Shown: positions 56,689 to 64,000 of the stretch, in pieces
Position numbering within the stretch: position 1 is the stretch's first letter
How the letters are laid out: every line of letters starts with the position of its first letter
Assembly: GCA_015067995.1 (NCBI GenBank)
Contig: SVLJ01000006.1
Location: 1 to 64,000 of the forward strand
Direction of reading: 5' to 3'
Origin: Oscillospiraceae bacterium
GTDB lineage: Bacteria; Bacillota; Clostridia; Oscillospirales; Oscillospiraceae
DNA: 64,000 nucleotides
The notes under the pieces: generated by a model
The model's database searches: none
What the model was told of the DNA's origin: nothing
The model's input: only the letters and a program-made list of their open reading frames with translations
Program-made: the position numbers and the translations under genes

Positions 56689-57689
56689 ATGCCGAGTGAT
56701 TTCCGTTTTTTAATGTATAATTCTGCCGAGGAAGATGTTTCCGTCAGTGCAGTAATCAAAGATGAAAGTGTCTGGTTGAGCCAAAAAGGTATGGCAGAGC
56801 TGTTTGACTGTACTACTGACAATATCTCACTGCATTTGAAAAATATCTATGCTGAGGGCGAATTGGATGAGATATCAACTGCCGAGGAATTCTCGGTAGT
56901 TCAGCGAGAGGGAAATCGAAACGTCTCCCGTAATATGCGTTTCTACAATCTCGATGCCATTATTTCTGTCGGCTATCGCGTGAGCTCCCGCCGCGCAACA
57001 CATTTCCGCATCTGGGCCGCCAGGGTTTTGAAGGAGTACATGGTCAAGGGCTTTGTGTTGGACGATGATCGACTGAAGCAGGGAAAAGCCGCTTTTAGCA
57101 AAGACTATTTCAAGGAACTGCTGGAACGTGTCAGATCGATTCGTGCCAGCGAACGGCGCATATGGCAGCAGGTCACAGATGTTTTTGCTGAGTGCAGCAT
57201 CGACTATGACAAAGACTCGCCCACTACGCATGATTTTTATGCTATGGTGCAGAACAAGTTCCATTATGCGATTACGGGACAGACAGCAGCAGAGATCGTT
57301 TATTTCAATGTCGATCACACCAAAGAGCACATGGGACTGACTACAGGAAAAATGCGCCTGAGGGACGAATCTTAAAGTCGGACGTTTCCGTTGCTAAGAA
57401 CTATCTGACCGAAAAAGAAATTCGCCAGTTGGAGCGAACGGTTTCCGGCTATTTTGACTACATCGAAGATTTGATTGAGCGGGAAAACACGTTCACAATG
57501 GAGCAGTTTGCGGACAGCATCAACAAATTCCTTACGTTCCGGGAATACAAGATTCTCAGCGGCAAAGGGCGTATTTCCACGAAAGCAACTTCTGCCAAAG
57601 CATCCGAGGAGTATGATTTGTTCAACAAAACCCAGAGGATCACTTCGGATTTTGACCGCGAGGTAAAGCGGTTGCTGGAATCCAATTGA
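56689..57689 (+). pseudogene. rhuM: RhuM-family protein, frameshifted
   Basis: The first frame (56689-57375, 228 codons) encodes the conserved RhuM core (VWLSQKGMAELFDCTTDNIS, FYNLDAIISVGYRVSSRRAT). It loses frame at 57345/57346, where a single T of an expected TGG codon is missing, and stops 30 bases later. The second frame then continues the family C-terminus (LTEKEIRQLERTVSGYFDYI to VKRLLESN) up to TGA at 57687-57689. Restoring one base gives a full-length ~333-aa protein. RhuM proteins are typical cargo of genomic islands. Base composition is lower in GC than the neighbours. A sequencing error is the alternative. Confidence 0.8.
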
Positions 57690-57716
57690 TTCCTGATCCA
57701 TTTCCTCGCAATATCC

Positions 57717-57745
57717 GCTGCCGCTCAGGCCGCTATCAAAAATCC
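57717..57745 (+). repeat. Right copy of the 29-bp repeat, displaced ppdK 3' end (candidate attR core)
   Basis: Identical to 50016-50044. In the ppdK frame it continues to CCT CGC TGA, giving IKNPR-stop, and is followed by a ppdK-like terminator. It therefore looks like the original gene end, pushed 7.7 kb away by the intervening segment. Confidence 0.75.
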
Positions 57746-57787
57746 TCGCTGATCAGGATCTGACGGCGAAAACCGCATAATATGATA

Positions 57788-57826
57788 ACCCTCCCCGATT
57801 CCGGCTGGAATCGGGGAGGGTCTTTG
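57788..57826 (+). terminator. Displaced ppdK terminator
   Basis: A 15-bp perfect stem (57788-57802 with 57807-57821) then CTTTG. Its core CCCCGATTCC and its right flank are closely related to the terminator at 50090-50126. Confidence 0.8.
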
Positions 57827-57865
57827 TTTAATTGCTTGCTTTGATTTTTATTGATTCTGAAAAAT

Positions 57866-57899
57866 CGTAATTGTTTGTTACCATTCGTAATTCTTTGTT
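57866..57899 (+). repeat. Two 14-bp direct repeats with 20-bp period upstream of the second exporter
   Basis: CGTAATTGTTTGTT (57866-57879) and CGTAATTCTTTGTT (57886-57899) differ at one base. Two-helical-turn spacing is typical for tandem binding of response regulators or other activators. Confidence 0.5.
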
Positions 57900-57991
57900 G
57901 TTGTATGAACCGCTTTTCCAAGAATATACTGAATGCACAGAACAATGGGGCTCCCGGCGATTCTGACAAACCCAACAGGAGGAAAGCAAAG

Positions 57992-59674
57992 ATGCCAGAA
58001 GTGATGAATACGCCAGTCTCTGCACCGGCACCTATACCGAAAAAACCCAACAGACGGAAAAAGAGAGTGGTTCTCAAAATTTTTGTGGTCCTATGTATCC
58101 TTGCAGTGCTGGGAGCGGGCGGCGTTTTCCTGTTCCGTTTTCTGAACGAGAGTGAGGAGACCAGCGCCATCTATTCTCAGCCGGCTGCCATCGGCAGTAT
58201 CCAGAGCAAGGTGTCCGGCAGCGGAAACGCCAAGGCGCAGGAATCTGCCGCCATCACTTTGACCCAAAGCGGCACGGTGCAGGAGGTGTTTGTCAGCTCC
58301 GGCCAGACCGTAATGGCAGGGCAGCCCCTGTATACCATTTTCAGTCAGGCGGCGCAGGATGAGGTGGATAAGGCGCAGAAGAAGCTGGACGAGCTTCGCG
58401 AGCAGATGGATGCCATTCAGGCGGCAAAGGACGAGCTGGTGGTGAGGGCGCCCTTTGCCGGTAAGCTGATGGATGTGCAGGAATTTTCCGTGGATCAGAT
58501 CCTCTCCAAGGGAAGCACCGTGGCTACGCTGGTGAACGATAAGAAGCTGAAGCTCTCTCTGTATTTCAGCTATGCTTATGAGAACGACATCCGGGTGGGA
58601 CAGGAGGTCACAGTGTCCGTTCCCGCGGTGATGGAGGTCTTCCCCGGTAAGGTGGAAAAGATCAACAAGGTCAGCTACATATCCCCTGAGGGTGCGGTGC
58701 ACTTCGAAGTGGTGGTGGTATTTGACAACCCCGGCACACTAACAGCGGACATGGATGCGGCAGCCTACTTTGCGGCGGAAGACGGCTGGGAGATCTATCC
58801 CTACGAACAGGGAAAGACGAAGTTCTATGAGATCCGCAGCATTGCGGCCAAGGCAGGCGGCCCGGTGGAGCGCATGGGTGATATGCTGCTGAATTATGCC
58901 AACGTGTCTGCAGGAGAGCCGCTGTTGTATCTGGGAACGGCTACCCTGGATGAGGAGATCCTGGCCAAGCAGGCGGAGATCGACACCGCCCAGCTGGCAC
59001 TGGAAGAAGCCACCGGCGCACTGGCAGACTTCAACGCCGTGGCACCAATCAACGGTACCATTATCAGCTGCAGCCTTACCCCGGGCGCCGAGGTGAAGAG
59101 CGGCGAAACGGTGATCATCATTTCCAACAATACCACCATGGTGGTCACCATTCAGGTAGATGATCGGAATATCTCCTTTGTCAAGCCCGGCCATATGGTT
59201 GAGCTGACCTGGAACGGTATGCCCTACATGGGAACCGTTACCGCCATCGATATGGGCGGCGCACAGAGCGGCAACGGCATGACCAACTACCCGGTGACAC
59301 TGTCGGTGGACAACTTCGACGGCTCGCTGATGGACGGCGCATGGCTGCGGTATTCCTTCGTCACCAGCCAGTCGGAGGACTGCGTTCTGGTACCCACCAC
59401 TTCTGTGAAATATATCAGCGACAAGGAAGGCAACCGCCAGTCGGTGGTGTTTGTGAAGCGTGACGTACGTCCCGATGATGTGCCGGAGCTGGATATGCCG
59501 GAGCTGCAGCCCGGTGAAAAGCGGCGCTTCCCCAGCGAGGAGGAGGGCTTCTATCCCGTTATCGTGGAGACCGGCATCTCCGATGCGCAGAATGTGGAGA
59601 TTGTCTCCGGTATTCAGGAGATGGATGAAGTCTTCGTGAACTACACCGTTACCGACTACAGCGGCAGCTGGTAA
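57992..59674 (+). CDS. HlyD/MacA-type membrane fusion subunit (second exporter)
   Basis: A 560-aa adaptor related in architecture to the one at 23859: basic N-terminus, transmembrane helix (about 27-48), barrel-sandwich halves (SSGQTVMAGQPLYTI; NGTIISCSLTPGAEVKSGET), coiled-coil hairpins (ELREQMDAIQAAKDEL) and C-terminal beta domains. The ATG at 57992 with AGGAGG upstream is preferred over in-frame methionines at 57851 and 57908. It heads a four-gene unit with an ATPase, a permease and an SLH protein. The substrate is unknown. Confidence 0.88.
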   Translation: MPEVMNTPVSAPAPIPKKPNRRKKRVVLKIFVVLCILAVLGAGGVFLFRFLNESEETSAIYSQPAAIGSIQSKVSGSGNAKAQESAAITLTQSGTVQEVFVSSGQTVMAGQPLYTIFSQAAQDEVDKAQKKLDELREQMDAIQAAKDELVVRAPFAGKLMDVQEFSVDQILSKGSTVATLVNDKKLKLSLYFSYAYENDIRVGQEVTVSVPAVMEVFPGKVEKINKVSYISPEGAVHFEVVVVFDNPGTLTADMDAAAYFAAEDGWEIYPYEQGKTKFYEIRSIAAKAGGPVERMGDMLLNYANVSAGEPLLYLGTATLDEEILAKQAEIDTAQLALEEATGALADFNAVAPINGTIISCSLTPGAEVKSGETVIIISNNTTMVVTIQVDDRNISFVKPGHMVELTWNGMPYMGTVTAIDMGGAQSGNGMTNYPVTLSVDNFDGSLMDGAWLRYSFVTSQSEDCVLVPTTSVKYISDKEGNRQSVVFVKRDVRPDDVPELDMPELQPGEKRRFPSEEEGFYPVIVETGISDAQNVEIVSGIQEMDEVFVNYTVTDYSGSW

Positions 59675-59685
59675 GGGGTGAGACG

Positions 59686-60381
59686 ATGCTGATAGACATC
59701 CGAAACACCTATAAAATCTATAACGAAGGGCGGGAAAACGAGATCCGTGCGCTGGACGGCGTTACACTGCAGATCGACCGTGGCGAATTTGTGGCCATCG
59801 TGGGTCAGTCCGGCTCCGGTAAATCCACCCTGATGAATGTGCTGGGGTGTCTGGATATTCCCACCTACGGCGAGTATTATCTGGACGGCACCGATGTGAC
59901 CGCCCTGTTCGACAAGGAACTGGCACGGATCCGAAACCGGGAGATCGGGTTCATCTTTCAGGGCTATAACCTGATTCAGGAACTGGATGCGCTGGAGAAT
60001 GTGATCCTGCCACTGATCTACCGGGGCGTGCCGGCGTGGGAACGGAAGGATATCGCCATGGCGGCGCTGGAGCGGGTCGGTATGGCAGACCGCGCACGGC
60101 ACCGGCCGGGTGAGATGTCCGGTGGTCAGCAGCAGCGGGTAGCCATTGCCAGAGCCATTGCTGCAGACCCACCCATCATCATGGCCGATGAACCTACCGG
60201 CGCGCTGGACACCAAGACCGGACGGCATGTGCTGGAGATCCTGCGGGAATTGTATCGGGCGGGAACCACTGTGCTGCTGATCACCCATGACGAGAACATC
60301 GCGGCCAATGCCAAGCGGGTGGTGCGCCTGTCCGACGGCAGGATCATTTCCGATCAGCTGCAGGAGGTGGACTGGGAATGA
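59686..60381 (+). CDS. ABC transporter ATP-binding protein (MacB/LolD type)
   Basis: A 231-aa ATPase with Walker A GQSGSGKS (40-47), signature MSGGQQQR, Walker B IIMADEPTGALD and LITHDENIA. It lies 11 nt after the adaptor and overlaps the permease by four bases (ATGA), so the subunits are coupled. It is a paralogue of the ATPase at 25533. Confidence 0.94.
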   Translation: MLIDIRNTYKIYNEGRENEIRALDGVTLQIDRGEFVAIVGQSGSGKSTLMNVLGCLDIPTYGEYYLDGTDVTALFDKELARIRNREIGFIFQGYNLIQELDALENVILPLIYRGVPAWERKDIAMAALERVGMADRARHRPGEMSGGQQQRVAIARAIAADPPIIMADEPTGALDTKTGRHVLEILRELYRAGTTVLLITHDENIAANAKRVVRLSDGRIISDQLQEVDWE

Positions 60382-61628
60382 AATTGTGGCAGGCCTTCAG
60401 AATGGCCTTTAAATCCATTTCCATGAAGAAGATGCGATCCTTCCTTACGATGCTGGGCATCATCATCGGCGTGGCCAGTGTGGTCATCATGGTGTCGGTG
60501 GTGCAGGGGCAGAACCGCAAAAACATGGAATATTTCGAGAAGATGGGCGATAACAAGATCAATCTTTACGCCTACTCGTACAATGATACCAACAATGAGA
60601 CATCCCAGAAGCTGTATGACTACTGCCTTTCCATGAGCGATTCGGTGCTGGGCATTACACCCAACGTGGAGCTGGGGCAGAAGATGACCATCATTTACGG
60701 AGCCAAGACCCTGATGGTCAACGACTGGGAGAACATGGGCATGGGCGGTATGGACTGGGACAGTATGATGCACATCAAGCTGGGTTCGGATCAGTACGGC
60801 GTTTGCAACAACTACACACTGGCAGGCGGACGGGAAATGTCCTATCTGGATGTGGAGAAATGCAACGCCGTGTGCGTGCTGGGCTCCGGCGCCAAGGAGG
60901 CACTCTTCGACTACACCGATCCGGTGGGGGAAACCATCACCATCAATGGACAGCCCTTCCTGGTGGTGGGCTGGTATGCGCCGATGGATCTGTATTCCGA
61001 TTTTGACAATATCATTGTCATTCCCTATACCTTTAACCGCAGCATGAACAATAACAATCCCATTGACAGCTATGTTGTGAAGGCCAAAACTGCCTCTGCT
61101 ACCATTGAGGCCATGACCAAGCTGGACGCGTATCTTTCCGGCCTGTTTCCCAAGAATGAGATGGGTTATTCCGATACCGGTTATTACGATGTTTCCAGCA
61201 ATAACAGCTATGCACAGGATATGGAGAGTCAGAATCTGATGCAGTCCTTGGTACTGGGTGCCATTGCCGGTATTTCGCTGCTGGTGGGCGGCATCGGTAT
61301 TATGAACATTATGCTGGTGACCGTTACAGAGCGTACCCGTGAGATCGGCATCCGCAAGGCCATCGGTGCGGAGCGCAGCAGTATCGTTACCCAGTTCCTC
61401 ATTGAGGCGGCGGTGATCTGCGGCATCGGGGGTCTTATCGGCATCGGACTTGGCTATGTGGGCACGATGGTATTCAGCAAGCTGCTGTTTCAGGAGGTTA
61501 TGACCCCCACGCCTTCCATTGCAGTGGGTGCCTTTGTGTTTTCGGCGGTGCTGGGCGTGATTTTTGGCATGTACCCTGCCGTCAAGGCCTCCGGTCTGCA
61601 GCCGGTGGCGGCCTTGCGTGCAGACTGA
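60378..61628 (+). CDS. ABC transporter permease (MacB/FtsX type)
   Basis: A 416-aa permease with one N-terminal helix (about 20-40), a large extracytoplasmic domain (about 45-270) and three C-terminal helices with GIMNIMLVTVTERTREIGIR and IRKAIGAE. It overlaps the ATPase start region by four bases. It is a paralogue of the permease at 26276, but its outer domain is divergent (Asn/Tyr/Met-rich), implying a different adaptor or substrate preference. Confidence 0.93.
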   Translation: MKLWQAFRMAFKSISMKKMRSFLTMLGIIIGVASVVIMVSVVQGQNRKNMEYFEKMGDNKINLYAYSYNDTNNETSQKLYDYCLSMSDSVLGITPNVELGQKMTIIYGAKTLMVNDWENMGMGGMDWDSMMHIKLGSDQYGVCNNYTLAGGREMSYLDVEKCNAVCVLGSGAKEALFDYTDPVGETITINGQPFLVVGWYAPMDLYSDFDNIIVIPYTFNRSMNNNNPIDSYVVKAKTASATIEAMTKLDAYLSGLFPKNEMGYSDTGYYDVSSNNSYAQDMESQNLMQSLVLGAIAGISLLVGGIGIMNIMLVTVTERTREIGIRKAIGAERSSIVTQFLIEAAVICGIGGLIGIGLGYVGTMVFSKLLFQEVMTPTPSIAVGAFVFSAVLGVIFGMYPAVKASGLQPVAALRAD

Positions 61629-61646
61629 TAAAGGAGTGATCATACA

Positions 61647-64000
61647 ATGAAAATGAAACGATGGTTGGCTTTGCTGCTGTGCGCTGTCATGCTGGTGATG
61701 ACAGTGCCTGCGGCTGCGGTGATTCCCGCCGGGGAGAGCGCGCAGAGCGGTGCGGATCCGGAAACGGAGTTCCTGCGTCAGTTGGGCATTCTGGTGGGAC
61801 TGGAGGAAGATCCTGCCGCGCAGATGACCCGTGCCGAGTTCTGCGTCATGGTCGTTCGTGCCATGGGGCGTGAGGAGGAAGTATCTCTGCACACTGCCCG
61901 TACGATTTTTCGGGATGTGACAGCGGCACATTGGGCCCGCGGCCATATCAATCTGGCGGCATCCATTACAGTGGGCAGTGGAACGGGCACCCGGCTGGTA
62001 GCTGGTGTGGGCACAGGACAATTCAAGCCCGATGCACCCATTACCTACGCACAGGCAATCACGATCCTGATGCGGATGCTGGGATACAGTGACCAGCAGG
62101 CCGGAGCCATCTGGCCCAAGGGCTATCTGGATCTGGCGGCATCCCTTGGTGTGGCACAGGGACTGGCAGCCCATGCCCCCCTTACCCGGGCGCAGGCTTC
62201 TGCGCTGATGAGCAGCACGCTGCGTGCCGAGGCACCCGGCGGCGAACCGTATTATCAGAGCATTCGGGGCGTTGCGTCTGTAAAAAAGGTCACCGTGCTG
62301 GAAACGGCAGTGACCAGCGGCGGCATGGATGGTCTGCTGCGGGTCCGCACCACCGCCGGTGTGGAGGAGCTCCGGCAGGAGAACCTTGTTTCTGCGGATT
62401 TCCAGGGCTATAGCGGTCAGCTGCTGCTGAACGCTGCGGGCAGAGCCATGGCGTTCCTTCCGGAGATGCCTGTGGGACAGAAAGCGGTTTTGTCTGCTGC
62501 GGAGACCGATGGAATAACGGCATCCGGAAAGAATTATCCGCTGTCCGGGAATGCCGTGATGATCGTGGGTGAAAAGGCCTACAGCTGGGCAGAGACCGGC
62601 AGCCTGCAGGCGAATTGCTATCTGGGCAGCACGGTCTGGCTGTTCTGTGATGATCTGGGCGCGGTTGACTGCGTGTATCTGCCGGTGGAGGATCCTGCCC
62701 GCGCGGCGAAGCTGACAGTGGTCTCTGCCCGGGAGGTCACCGTACTGGATACAGCGGCAGTCAGCGGCAGCATGGATGGTTTGCTGCGTGTCCGCACCGC
62801 AGCCGGTGTGGAGAATTTCCGTCAGGATGGGCAGATCTCTGCGGATTGCCAGGGCTACAGCGGCCAGCTGCTGCTGAACGCTGCGGGCAGAGCGGCAGCG
62901 TTTATCCCGGAGAGTACTGCGGGGCGAAAGGCAGTGCTGACTGCCGCAGCTGCCGATGAGGTGACTGCGTCCGGGAAGGCCTATGAGATGGCCAGAGGCG
63001 CAGTGATGATCGTGGGCGATCAGGTTTACGACTGGACGGAGACCGGCAGCCTGCAGGCAAATTGCTGTCTGGGCAGCGCGGTCTGGCTGTTCTGCAATGA
63101 TCTGGGCGAGGTTGACTGCGTATATCTGGCAGCGGAAGATCCTGCCCGTGCGGAAAAACTGGCGGTGACCTCTGCGCAGACGGCGATTCTTCTGAATGTC
63201 GGCGGCGAATCTGATCTGCTGACTGCATATGCGGTGACAGGAGCGGAAGCATCCGTGGAAACCTTCTCCTGCGCGGTGAGACTGCCTGAAGCATATCTCG
63301 GACTGCTGGGGCGACTGCTGCTGAACGCCGATGAAGCGGTGGTAGGGTTCATCCCTGATGCGCAGCAGGCGGAGGATGTGAAGCTGGCATCCGCCAAGCG
63401 ATCCGGTATTGTGGACATGGAGGGTGTTACACACCGGATCTCCAGTGACGCGGCGGTGATCATTGAGGATTCTGCGTATATCTGGAAGGAGACCGGGTAT
63501 CTGCAGCTGAGCAGTCATACGGGAAAGACGCTGCGGCTCTATCGAAATGAAAAGGGTGCTGTGGTCTATGTCTGCCTGTTTGCCGGTGGGACCTCTGCGC
63601 AGACGGGGGCCATTGTGGCGGAAACCGTTACCGCAGCCGCCGAGTTGGCACGCAGACTGGGCATTACGGGTACATACGCCATCACTAAGAACGGCGCCCC
63701 GGCGCAGGCAGACGATCTGGCGCGCTACGATGTGGCGTATTTTGATGCGGCGTCCGGCACCCTGCGTGCCTCGGATCTGCAGTTTACAGGATACATCGAG
63801 GATGCGTATCCCAATCTGACGGAGGCAGAAACCGTTACCGTTTCCGGAAACACGTTTGTTGTTCTGGAATCTGCCTGGGCATCTCTGGCGGACTGTGCTC
63901 TGGGCGGGCGTGTTACACTGCTGCTGACAGATGACGGCAAGGCCGCTGCGGCTGCGGAAGACGCTGCGATGATTGCCGATATGCTGGGTGTTCTCAGCGT
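61647..64000 (+). CDS. SLH-domain exported protein with tandem ~149-aa repeats (C-terminus beyond window)
   Basis: An open frame of at least 784 codons that reaches the window edge. A signal peptide (about 1-24) is followed by SLH motifs at about 45-185 (MTRAEFCVMVVRAMG, FRDVTAAHWARGHINLAASI, FKPDAPITYAQAITILMRML). Three copies of a ~149-aa module begin near residues 215, 364 and 513. The first two are closely similar (GYSGQLLLNAAGRA, TETGSLQANC or AETGSLQANC, VDCVYL) and the third is diverged. AAGGAGTG precedes the ATG, 18 nt after the permease, so it is the fourth gene of the exporter unit. Function is unknown; wall attachment through SLH is expected. Confidence 0.85.
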   Translation, partial: MKMKRWLALLLCAVMLVMTVPAAAVIPAGESAQSGADPETEFLRQLGILVGLEEDPAAQMTRAEFCVMVVRAMGREEEVSLHTARTIFRDVTAAHWARGHINLAASITVGSGTGTRLVAGVGTGQFKPDAPITYAQAITILMRMLGYSDQQAGAIWPKGYLDLAASLGVAQGLAAHAPLTRAQASALMSSTLRAEAPGGEPYYQSIRGVASVKKVTVLETAVTSGGMDGLLRVRTTAGVEELRQENLVSADFQGYSGQLLLNAAGRAMAFLPEMPVGQKAVLSAAETDGITASGKNYPLSGNAVMIVGEKAYSWAETGSLQANCYLGSTVWLFCDDLGAVDCVYLPVEDPARAAKLTVVSAREVTVLDTAAVSGSMDGLLRVRTAAGVENFRQDGQISADCQGYSGQLLLNAAGRAAAFIPESTAGRKAVLTAAAADEVTASGKAYEMARGAVMIVGDQVYDWTETGSLQANCCLGSAVWLFCNDLGEVDCVYLAAEDPARAEKLAVTSAQTAILLNVGGESDLLTAYAVTGAEASVETFSCAVRLPEAYLGLLGRLLLNADEAVVGFIPDAQQAEDVKLASAKRSGIVDMEGVTHRISSDAAVIIEDSAYIWKETGYLQLSSHTGKTLRLYRNEKGAVVYVCLFAGGTSAQTGAIVAETVTAAAELARRLGITGTYAITKNGAPAQADDLARYDVAYFDAASGTLRASDLQFTGYIEDAYPNLTEAETVTVSGNTFVVLESAWASLADCALGGRVTLLLTDDGKAAAAAEDAAMIADMLGVLS

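Noticed and set aside
60354..63518. 1,054-codon minus-strand open frame
   Set aside because: It is antisense to the MacB-type permease and the SLH protein, both of which have RBS, motifs and coupling. The His/Gln/Arg-rich translation is typical of an antisense frame in GC-rich DNA.

Overview
The window comes from a high-GC (roughly 58 % by eye) anaerobic member of the Clostridia from a spore-forming lineage, most likely an Oscillospirales gut commensal. The evidence is the yabO-yabP-yabQ-divIC-yabR cluster, holB-ricT, hemZ, a DacF-like carboxypeptidase and a SpoVB-like flippase, together with pyruvate phosphate dikinase, pyruvate:ferredoxin oxidoreductase and a But-like CoA-transferase. No species call can be made from sequence alone.

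Layout. 0-5.5 kb: a sugar kinase, an AraC-family regulator and two MFS transporters. 5.5-10.8 kb: tRNA-Gly(CCC), a D,D-carboxypeptidase, pgi, a small P-loop protein and an XRE-type membrane-spanning regulator. 10.8-23.7 kb: a 2-hydroxyacid dehydrogenase, then a collinear housekeeping block (recJ, rel, dtd, an MBL hydrolase, hemZ, a nucleoside kinase, a zinc-ribbon protein, a flippase, mazG, HU). 23.8-27.5 kb: a MacA/MacB-type exporter. 27.6-29.6 kb: the yabO-yabR sporulation/division cluster. 29.7-35.5 kb: a divergent MBL hydrolase, then a DUF5058 membrane protein, a second membrane protein, an anchored M20 peptidase and a peptide-binding lipoprotein. 35.5-39.3 kb: a 37-codon orphan gene with a perfect sigma-A promoter and a large SLH surface protein. 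39.4-47.1 kb: ilvA, the remains of a deleted ABC transporter, a small membrane protein, an ECF sigma/anti-sigma pair, and a minus-strand group holB-ricT-HAD-ADH. 47.3-57.8 kb: ppdK and a 7.7-kb segment bounded by a 29-bp duplication of the ppdK 3' end. 57.9-64 kb: a second MacA/MacB-type exporter followed by an SLH protein that runs off the window.

The main discovery candidates are as follows. (1) The 7.7-kb segment at the ppdK 3' end carries a CoA-transferase, pyruvate:ferredoxin oxidoreductase, a LysR regulator and a frameshifted rhuM, so it looks like an integrated element with central-metabolism cargo. (2) The 37-aa hydrophobic/basic peptide gene has a consensus promoter, a strong RBS, a terminator, and RBS-complementary stretches in its own 3' UTR, an architecture resembling a type I toxin mRNA. 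(3) The DUF5058/membrane protein/M20 peptidase cassette, followed by an orphan peptide-binding lipoprotein, may be a peptide or acyl-amino-acid scavenging unit.

Many long reading frames lie antisense to GC-rich genes and were discarded. The true plus-strand gene at the right end is open to the window edge, and a 1,054-codon antisense shadow partly masks it.
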